Below, piece by piece: positions 57,788 to 64,000 of a stretch of DNA of 64,000 nt. Each line of letters begins with the position of its first letter. The first letter of the stretch is position 1. The stretch is from Endothia cerciana (taxonomy: Eukaryota > Ascomycota > Sordariomycetes > Diaporthales > Cryphonectriaceae), in the NCBI GenBank assembly GCA_026119935.1, contig JALRMH010000061.1, positions 62,001 to 126,000 of the forward strand. The letters are read 5' to 3'. Both the position numbers and the translations under genes were made by a program. Below the pieces are notes generated by a model. It searched no databases. It saw nothing but the letters and a program-made list of their open reading frames with translations, and had not been told where the DNA came from.

Positions 57788-59704
57788 CTACTGCACCTGC
57801 AATATCTTTGTCTTGCTCGCCTTCTGCTTGACCATAGCATCGACCCACGGTCCAACCTCCTCGAGCGCCTTTCGTGGGTTCTTCTTCCGTTTGAGTAGGA
57901 ATCCTTGGAGTTCTGCAGGCGAGAAGTGCCCATCAGGGATTCTGTCGGCGAAATCTCGGGCGATGATCTTCAGCTCATCAAAGGTCAAGTCGAGCCTGTG
58001 ATCATCCAGCACCTCGCTCGCGAAGACTGGCCCCGCCTCCTTGATCATAGGACTTGTCTCTTCGGCGCGGCCGTTTGCCTTCTCGAACTTCTCATCCGGG
58101 CTGGCATGTCCGTTGGCCTCCGCAGCATGTCCGTCCGCAGCAGTCGTCTTGTGCCTCGAGTCCGCCTCGTACATCCGTTCGAACAGCTCCCTCGCCTGCT
58201 CCTGTGTCGCGTTCGTGAACGCAACCTGCAGGTCCACCCGTCCAGGTCTTATAAGGGCATCGTCAAGCGTCTCGGGCTTGTTCGTGGTCATGATCAACAC
58301 CCGCCCCTCGTGTGAGGCTACACCGTCGATCGCGTTCAGCAGGCCGGACAGGGAGATGCCCTTCTTGTCATCTCCCATGAAAGGCTTCTTCAGCTCGCGC
58401 GCCAGGTCCGAGACCTTCCAGTCTCGGGGTGCGTGCCCTTCTCCTTCGCCGCCGCCGCCCATGTGCCTTCTGCCGCCGCGACCCGAGGAGCCATTAGCCT
58501 CTTTAGACGCGCCGCTGGTCTTCACTGGCTCATGATCTGCATCCTTCTCGTCCTCCTGTGCCTCCTCCTTCGGTCTGGTCAGGCCCGCCGTGTCGATATC
58601 CTCAAGGAGCACGACACACCTCCTGGGCAGGGAGTTGAACAGTGCTAGTAGCTCCTCCTCCGTGAGCGTCGGCTCCAGGAGGCTGATCACAAAGATATCC
58701 AGCCCGAACACGCCCGCGAGCGCAAACGACAAGCTCGTCTTACCAGTGCCCGGCGGGCCGTGAAACAGATAGCCTCTCCTCAGCGGAATACCACGGTTCG
58801 CGTACCACCGCGGCGTCGCAGGGTGTAGGTACTCGTTAATATCCGCCAAGACCTGGACCTTCTGCTTCGCGTCCAACACGACCGTCTTCATGGGCCTCAC
58901 CGGCCTCTGCGCAACCTGCGTCCACGCACCCCGCCCAAACCGCCGGTTGCCGGCGGCACTCGGCCGCTTGACGGTCGTCTTGGCGTGGTGATCGGTGTAG
59001 TAGTTCTCCTTGGCTGTCTGCAGCATGCGCTTGATCGGCTCGGGACTCCGGCCCAGGCAGGAGATGACCAGGTTCTCCCGCTCCTTGAACATGGCGTTCC
59101 CGCTGGTGTTATCCTCCATGAAGGACTCCTGCTTCCTGGTGAGGCGAAAGTAGTTGCCCTCGAACCAGAAGCCGTGGGCCCCCAGGGCCGGGACGAAACG
59201 TGGCGGCATCTTTGCTTCCTGGTTGCTGAAGTTGAGATACACGCCCTCGCCGTCAGCAGAGATGCGCGTCGCGAGGACGTCCGCCTCCTCCTCCTCCTCC
59301 CAGGCAGTCTTGCTGAGCGTCTCGGCCGTGAGAGCGCGGGAGTTGACCAGGTGAGGCTGTGAGGCGAGCCACTTCATCAAGTGCAGGAAGATCTCGTCGC
59401 TGGACGAGACGTGGATGGAGCATGTCAGGTAGGCTGAGACGAACTGCGTGACGGTGTTGAAGAGCTGCCGCCATATGCGGTTGGACGCCCAGATGAAGCC
59501 GAGCAGGCTTAGGAACATCGTAGGGTCGAGGCCTACACGGGTGCCAATTGTCTGGTGCAGCACCATGAGGACTTGTGCGATGGGGTTGCGTGCGCCCAGC
59601 AGGGCGATGACGGATTCGAGGCCGGGGACGGTGGCGTTGCCTGTCGTGGTAGCGTTGAAACTACCACCGTGGCCGAAGCCACGGCCGAGAGAACCGAAGT
59701 CCAT
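57788..59704 (-). CDS. BCS1-like AAA ATPase
   Basis: Bcs1 itself is a mitochondrial inner-membrane AAA ATPase that inserts the Rieske protein into complex III; fungi carry several paralogues with undefined substrates, and this looks like one of them. The gene is a single exon of 638 codons plus stop. A Gly/Asn-rich start precedes a hydrophobic segment (about residues 60-80) and the BCS1 N domain (SIHVSSSDEIFLHLMKWLASQ, FWFEGNYFRLTRKQES, ENLVISCLGRSPEPIKRML). The AAA core has Walker A FHGPPGTGKTS, Walker B RCVVLLEDIDTAGL, ISLSGLLNAIDGVASHEGRVLIMTTN and the arginine region ALIRPGRVDLQV. A charged, Gly-rich insert of about 60 residues separates Walker B from the second region of homology, and another low-complexity insert lies before the C-terminus. 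The ATP-binding residues are intact. Confidence 0.92.
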   Translation of the reverse strand: MDFGSLGRGFGHGGSFNATTTGNATVPGLESVIALLGARNPIAQVLMVLHQTIGTRVGLDPTMFLSLLGFIWASNRIWRQLFNTVTQFVSAYLTCSIHVSSSDEIFLHLMKWLASQPHLVNSRALTAETLSKTAWEEEEEADVLATRISADGEGVYLNFSNQEAKMPPRFVPALGAHGFWFEGNYFRLTRKQESFMEDNTSGNAMFKERENLVISCLGRSPEPIKRMLQTAKENYYTDHHAKTTVKRPSAAGNRRFGRGAWTQVAQRPVRPMKTVVLDAKQKVQVLADINEYLHPATPRWYANRGIPLRRGYLFHGPPGTGKTSLSFALAGVFGLDIFVISLLEPTLTEEELLALFNSLPRRCVVLLEDIDTAGLTRPKEEAQEDEKDADHEPVKTSGASKEANGSSGRGGRRHMGGGGEGEGHAPRDWKVSDLARELKKPFMGDDKKGISLSGLLNAIDGVASHEGRVLIMTTNKPETLDDALIRPGRVDLQVAFTNATQEQARELFERMYEADSRHKTTAADGHAAEANGHASPDEKFEKANGRAEETSPMIKEAGPVFASEVLDDHRLDLTFDELKIIARDFADRIPDGHFSPAELQGFLLKRKKNPRKALEEVGPWVDAMVKQKASKTKILQVQ

Positions 59705-60845
59705 TCTAGGCTTGTTGAGATATACACCACAAAGGATGGTGACGGGTTTCTACTGTGTGGGTAGAGAGGTGTTGAGCCTTGCCCTAATATACTCGACGAT
59801 CCGAAGGAGGCCTGTGGGATACCCAGGCACCAGTCCCTATTCCGTAGATCCGTGTTTTCCTACAGCCTTCTCGACAAAGACTTGAGTCAGGATCGGGATG
59901 ATGAAGTGGGAAAAGGGCAGTAGGAAAACGGCAGAGGGAAGAAGGAGGCACGGCAGTTGATGTAATTACTACGGTGGAAGGGTGAATGAGGCAGCCTTGG
60001 CGAACCCGAAGTGGCAAACGCGGCTTTCACACCCACCGCAATGTGGGTCCACTGCCGTCCTGTGTAAGTCAAGTCCACTCCCAGTAGGCACCTACATACG
60101 GCACCAATAGAAGCTGTCTAAGTGGGAAAATCTCAGACACAAGAGTCATAGTGAGCTGTCATGGTGTACAGCGCAGAGACATGAAAAAACAGTCTTGACG
60201 AGGCAGACCAGCTGATCTCGTCATACTGCCCCTCCGGGCTTGTGTTTGCCTACACGCCGCCGGCTCTACGGCCTGGATAGAGCATGCAAGGGTCATCTTC
60301 TGCTTACGGCCTCGAGATATCTGCGCGGCTCTTGCGAATGGGGGGCGGCTAGCGATGCATGCACTAGGATTCCGGTGCGCGCAGCATCCTAAGGTGCCAG
60401 TGTGCTAAGCTGTTGCGAACAATCCATGAGTAACACTGCCGGCCAGCCGCGGCGTCAGATTTGGGTCTCGTGCTTGAGAACCTAAAAGTGCACACAAGTC
60501 GAGTCCCACTGCTTGTGCGCTGTGGATGCTCCGTGATTAGGCAGCACTCGTATTTGCGAGTACTTGCGCCTTGGTTGAGCCCACGCAGACCGCATCCCTC
60601 CCTCACCGTTTCTTGCTCTATGGAGTAGCTGGTGACACTCTAGGGGAGCCCCTCCGTCGGGGGGGGGGGGCGGCGTTAACCGACGAGGCAGCACCACGTT
60701 GGTCCGCGTAGTAGAAGATTTTGCTCAAAGCATCCCAACACTGAACTCGGCGTCAGGATATATGCTTATCGTAGCCTCAAGGCTAAGAAAGCAGGATAGG
60801 AAGAAGAAAAAAAGGGGGGTCAGGCGAACCGAGTTAGTTGAGTAA

Positions 60846-61080
60846 TCCGGTCCGTCGGGCTAATAAACACCATAAGACTCGGTCCCAGGTGTCCTGCCGG
60901 TATACCGCGCTCTCGCTGACATCAGCATTGGAAATGTGTTCGTCTTGCAGCCTCGAGGATAGAGAACAGAAAAGAGGACGACCCTTTTGCTGCGACAGGT
61001 GAACCAACTGCCCGAGCAGTCCGGTCCAGCTGACAAACACCGTGAGAGTCGGTCTCTAGGTTTCCGAAAGTACCGCACTG
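60846..61080. repeat. Diverged tandem duplication, about 170-bp spacing
   Basis: A block at about 60846-60912 is echoed at about 61016-61077. Shared pieces in the same order are TCCGGTCC, a purine-variable AC/TAATAAACACC versus TGACAAACACC, GA(C/G)TCGGTC, AGGT(G/T)T, and GTACCGC or GTATACCGC. The copies have drifted substantially. The unit has no open frame that I recognise. An old duplication or the remains of a mobile element are both possible. Confidence 0.55.
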
Positions 61081-61122
61081 GGACGAACAAGTGCCTCTAC
61101 GGTGCGATATTGTGGCCGTAAA

Positions 61123-61135
61123 AGAATATATATAT
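61123..61135 (+). promoter_or_regulatory. TATA-like element of the DUF1330 gene
   Basis: An AAGAATATATATATC sequence lies about 165 bp before the start codon at 61294 and about 45 bp before the first upstream ATG, a normal place for a fungal TATA box. Confidence 0.4.
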
Positions 61136-61174
61136 CGGTCCTATGGTTCACCATCGTCATTGTCTTCCCTAGCC

Positions 61175-61207
61175 ATGCCCTCCATTCACATCCGTTTTAT
61201 GTCTTGA
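61175..61207 (+). other. Upstream ORF in leader of DUF1330 gene
   Basis: A ten-codon frame, MPSIHIRFMS followed by stop, precedes the main start by 86 bp. If the TATA-like element is used, this ATG would be in the messenger and could lower translation of the main frame. Confidence 0.4.
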
Positions 61208-61293
61208 GCCTTGAAGATACCACGAACAACCCACTTCTATTACACCCGCAAACCACGCCCAGCCAGGCAATACCCGCACTCAGAAGAGGAAAA

Positions 61294-61584
61294 ATGGCCG
61301 TCTACGCCATCGTCCTGCTCAAGATCCATGATCAGGAGGAATACAAGATCTACGTGGATGGTGTCTTGCCGATGATCACCCAGCAGGGAGGCAAGGTCAT
61401 CGCTCTTGACGACGAGCCGACAGTCCTCGAAGGCGACTGGCCCCATGACCGCACTGTCGTCTTATCATTCCCCAGTGCTGAGGCCCTCAACAACTGGTAC
61501 AACTTACCTGAATATAAGGTCTTGGTTCAGCACCGTTACAAGGGCACGACCAGTCAATTAGTCGTTCTGCGCGCTTTCGAGTGA
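61294..61584 (+). CDS. DUF1330 protein
   Basis: This is a 96-residue protein of the DUF1330 family, a small dimeric ferredoxin-like alpha-beta barrel type with no settled function. The sequence begins MAVYAIVLLKIHDQEEYKIY, followed by VLPMITQQGGKVIALDDEPTVLEGDWPHDRTVVLSFPS, in which the G...L.G.W...R..V.EFPS pattern of the family is clear, then ALNNWYNLPEYKVLVQHRYKGTTSQLVVL. The full length matches the domain alone, without introns or signal peptide. The frame is open upstream, but MAVYAIV is the natural start. Confidence 0.9.
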   Translation: MAVYAIVLLKIHDQEEYKIYVDGVLPMITQQGGKVIALDDEPTVLEGDWPHDRTVVLSFPSAEALNNWYNLPEYKVLVQHRYKGTTSQLVVLRAFE

Positions 61585-62398
61585 GCACCCCGATCGTCGT
61601 CCACAGGTGTACCTAGGTATGCATGACCGGGGATGTCGAGTTGGAGTATATGCATGGGAGAGCATAGAGGAAAGCTGCTGTGTGGATGATCCTGTAAGAT
61701 CAACAGAGGGGTTTGGTACATGTTGGGGGGGGGGGGGCAACGGGTGTTTCGAAGAAATCTACAGCTCGTCCTAAGAGGGTCTGACAAGACGTGAAGACAT
61801 GCACGTCTGGATTGGCGCATACTGTAGTGGGGGAAAATCTCACCTAAATCCTCAATAAAATCGTATTTTCCTATCCGAGCTCAATGCCGCAAGGACCGCC
61901 GAGATGGTCATGCAGCAATGCAAAGGGCCGAGACCATCACTCCCATCTTTGCCCTTTCCAGCGGACCCTAGCTGGTGCAGTACGTGCCGTACTGCGCTTC
62001 TGCCGAGTGCAATAGTCTATCCAAAGCAGCCATGAATACGAAGAATGGGCGAGGACGAGGCTCGTTACCAAGACACCAGAAGGGATGCCGGCATGCTCCT
62101 AGATATGCACATAAGCAGGCTGCCGGGCGCAGGATTGCAGGTCGGCGCGTCTAGGACCCGCGCCAATGAGTCACCAGATCGCCCATGCGTGAGGAAGTTG
62201 ATGGCCATGCAGGTGCTTTTGTGGGGCAACCAATCATGTAGACGTAGCGGCCGTCGTCTACGTCGAAGTGTCTCGCCAGCTTTCTTTTTCTTGTAAGTTC
62301 ATCGCGAGAGATGACCCTCTAGCTCACGGCCGACTGCCGTCATAGGGGTCAGTCGCCAGTCGCACACTGCGACTGCCATATTTCTCCCTTGAATTGGC
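61585..62398. other. Convergent 3' region DUF1330/asparaginase
   Basis: No gene is supported here. A run of 13 G lies at 61725-61737, about 140 bp after the DUF1330 stop codon. Confidence 0.5.
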
Positions 62399-64000
62399 TC
62401 ACAACCCAGGAGAAATTGGTCGGCTGAGAGGCAAATCCCCAGTCTTGGGAGTCGATGCGCCACTCCGTGCCCTCTCATCCACCCACAGGTGCCCGCCGGC
62501 ACCCTCCAGCAATTCGACACATTCCCGATTCGCGGTCCTCCTTGCGAGGAAGAGTGGTGTGTTATTTGCTGAGTTCCTGGTGTGGACGCTGGCCCCACGT
62601 GTGAGCAGTTCCTTGATGATGTCCGGGTTGGCGCTCATGGCCGCAAGGTGCAGGGCTGTGTTTCCAGCATAGTCGGCGTTCTTGAGCAATTGGTGGTTGA
62701 ATTCGTCCCCTTCAAGCATCTCACGGATGCTCTGCAGTTCGCCCTTTTGGATAGCATATCCAAGCGCCGCAAATGCTGCTTCCGTGGCCGTAAGCCTGAT
62801 TGTCGCCGAGTCCAGTGTTCCGGCTGGGTGCGAGAAGCTGGGACTTGTCATTTCGGTCACTATCAAGTTTGGACGATTAGCCAATCGTTCTCAATGCTTC
62901 GAGATCCTGGAAGGAAGCCGATCATCCCGGGACAAGCGGCTGTCCCACGGAGTGACAAGTGATACCATGTGAGGAGTCTTAGCACCGTAGCTACCTCCAC
63001 CTGGAAATAGGACCTTGCATACTCACGACCGGTGAATGGCTTGTGAAGTGTGTCCATAACCAGCAAGGGAAAGGCGCGATGGCTACTTACTTTCTCCACG
63101 GATGGAATGCGCCATCTGGGCGGTGACCTCGGCATACGTGAGGTTCTGCACGGCCAGGAGGTATCCAAGCTTCGTCAGAGCAGCCTCCGTTGTCAAGTCG
63201 TGGCCAAAAACAACGCCTGCTCTGCCCAGAATTGTGCCCGGCGCATACAGCGGCGAGACGAAGCCGTTCGTGCACTGGCTGACGTTCACAATCACGATGC
63301 CCCTCTCGACGGCCTCACGAATCACCTTCGTTAGACTGCCATCTACACCTCCTGGAGCGTTGCCCACTGTCCCGTCATCTCTAGTCAGCATCTGGCCGGT
63401 GAAGGTTTTCACAGGCATGACGATGTGTTCTAAGACAGGCCTTCTCTCAAAGTTTGCTGCCTCCCGCAAAATAAACAAATAAATAAAAATAAAATATAAT
63501 AACGGTTGTCTCCCAGGAGAAGGTGTCCGCGGGCAGAAAAGTACTTACTGCCAAATGTCTCAAGGATAAGACCTCTCAGATCGGGGACATGGAGGACAGA
63601 ATCGACCATCTCTGGCTTGATGCCAGGAAATATCCGCAGACAGGCCACGTGTGCTGTATCGATGTATTTGGTGACCTGGAACTCGGCTATCCTCGTGGGT
63701 CGACGAACAAGCGCCCAGTTCACGTCGACTCCGAGACTCGTCACCTTCGCAAGAGGCTCGCAATTTGGGCTGTCGAAGGCCTCGAAGGCAGACGCTGAAA
63801 CCTTTGTCGTCCTGTTCCCCCTGAACAGGGTATGGTGGAAGAACAGACAAACCTCGGGAATCACGAAAGTCCCGGCGATGATCAGCGATCCCAGTAGATT
63901 GTCCACAGCGTCGGACTGGAGAGCAAAGATGGACGCTTGTGAACCGGTGAGAATGACCGGCTTGCCCAGATCAGACATCATGAAGGACAAAGCGGACGCG
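62399..64000 (-). CDS. Asparaginase with ankyrin repeats, 5' partial
   Basis: This is a type I (cytosolic-type) L-asparaginase, which hydrolyses asparagine to aspartate and ammonia. Only the 3' part is in the window: the exon entering at the right edge (64000-63549), then 63456-63091 and 62859-62399. The visible part starts in ASALSFMMSDLGKPVILTGSQ, the region after the first catalytic threonine block, which lies outside. Further blocks are NLLGSLIIAG, PEVCLFFHHTLFRGNRTTKV, GIVIVNVSQCTNGFVSPLYAPG and EAALTKLGYLLA. The last join gives SIRGEMTEMTSP, and the last exon then holds ankyrin-like repeats (NADYAGNTALHLAAMSANPDIIKELL, NSANNTPLFLARRTANRECVELL). This asparaginase-ankyrin order is known in fungal and animal 60-kDa asparaginase/lysophospholipase proteins. 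The 231-bp last intron is longer than most in the window. Confidence 0.9.

Larger units (their letters stand above)
59705..61293. other. Divergent intergenic region with diverged repeat
   Basis: No gene is supported in these 1.6 kb. It contains a run of 12 G (60659-60670), the diverged tandem duplication described separately, a TATA-like ATATATATA, and a short upstream open reading frame ahead of the DUF1330 gene. Confidence 0.5.

Noticed and set aside
1..64000. tRNA, rRNA, CRISPR arrays, intact transposons, secondary-metabolite cluster
   Set aside because: I looked for B-box-like GGTTCGA sequence, long terminal repeats, transposase or reverse transcriptase frames and synthase genes by eye and found none that hold up. 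A tRNAscan-SE run and a repeat-library search would be decisive.

Overview
The window is 64 kb of nuclear chromosome from a filamentous ascomycete, most probably a Sordariomycete. Every recognisable gene is of fungal type. Most genes are split by short GT-AG introns (about 50-110 bp) with CTAAC/CTGAC-like branch sites close to the acceptor, and both strands are densely coding. The genus cannot be named from the sequence alone. Exon joins below were worked out by eye from splice signals, reading phase and remembered family sequence, without RNA data.

Layout, left to right: a thioredoxin with its 5' end unresolved (184-654,+); a fungal orphan-family protein (698-1510,-); VAC8 (3355-5430,+); mitochondrial inner-membrane protease subunit IMP1 (6000-6594,-); AMPK gamma subunit SNF4 (7140-8845,+); a large RhoGAP protein (10118-13994,+); a membrane-anchored PhoD-type phosphatase (14558-16757,-); a p24 cargo receptor (17385-18140,+); splicing factor PRP45/SNW1 (18745-20463,+); a membrane-anchored ORF followed by what looks like a broken GH16 relic (22302-23631,+); TIM22 (24472-25239,-); a USP7/Ubp15-type deubiquitinase (25999-30163,-); a mitochondrial PDK/BCKDK-type kinase (31691-33308,+); a Cdc3/AspB-type septin (33937-35410,-); PWP2/UTP1 (35974-38753,+); a questin-oxidase-like (DUF4243) enzyme (38956-40645,-); an inositol-polyphosphate 5-phosphatase with a propeller-like region (41869-45466,-); a small DUF4748 protein (47065-47661,+); a CID/RS/RGG RNA-processing protein (48474-50407,+); the PP2A B56 subunit RTS1 (51317-54283,-); TFIIIC subunit TFC1/Sfc1 (55232-57459,+); a BCS1-like AAA ATPase (57788-59704,-); a DUF1330 protein (61294-61584,+); and an asparaginase with C-terminal ankyrin repeats, cut by the right edge (62399-64000,-).

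This is mainly a housekeeping region. The genes serve mitochondrial protein handling (IMP1, TIM22, a BCS1-like ATPase), metabolic kinase signalling (SNF4, PDK, RTS1), secretion and membranes (p24, VAC8, the 5-phosphatase), cytokinesis and polarity (septin, RhoGAP), RNA and ribosome synthesis (PRP45, PWP2, the CID protein, TFC1) and ubiquitin removal. There is no operon logic, no secondary-metabolite cluster, and no intact transposon, CRISPR array or rRNA that I can see. I found no convincing new multi-gene system. The points worth a second look are gene-level: a probable GH16 pseudogene, an orphan PD-(D/E)XK-like protein with an altered key residue, a thioredoxin with a CPPC active site, a 12-nt microexon, a probable GC-AG intron, a far-upstream first exon of RTS1, a diverged tandem duplication near 60.85-61.08 kb, and seven long G/C homopolymer tracts, all outside exons.
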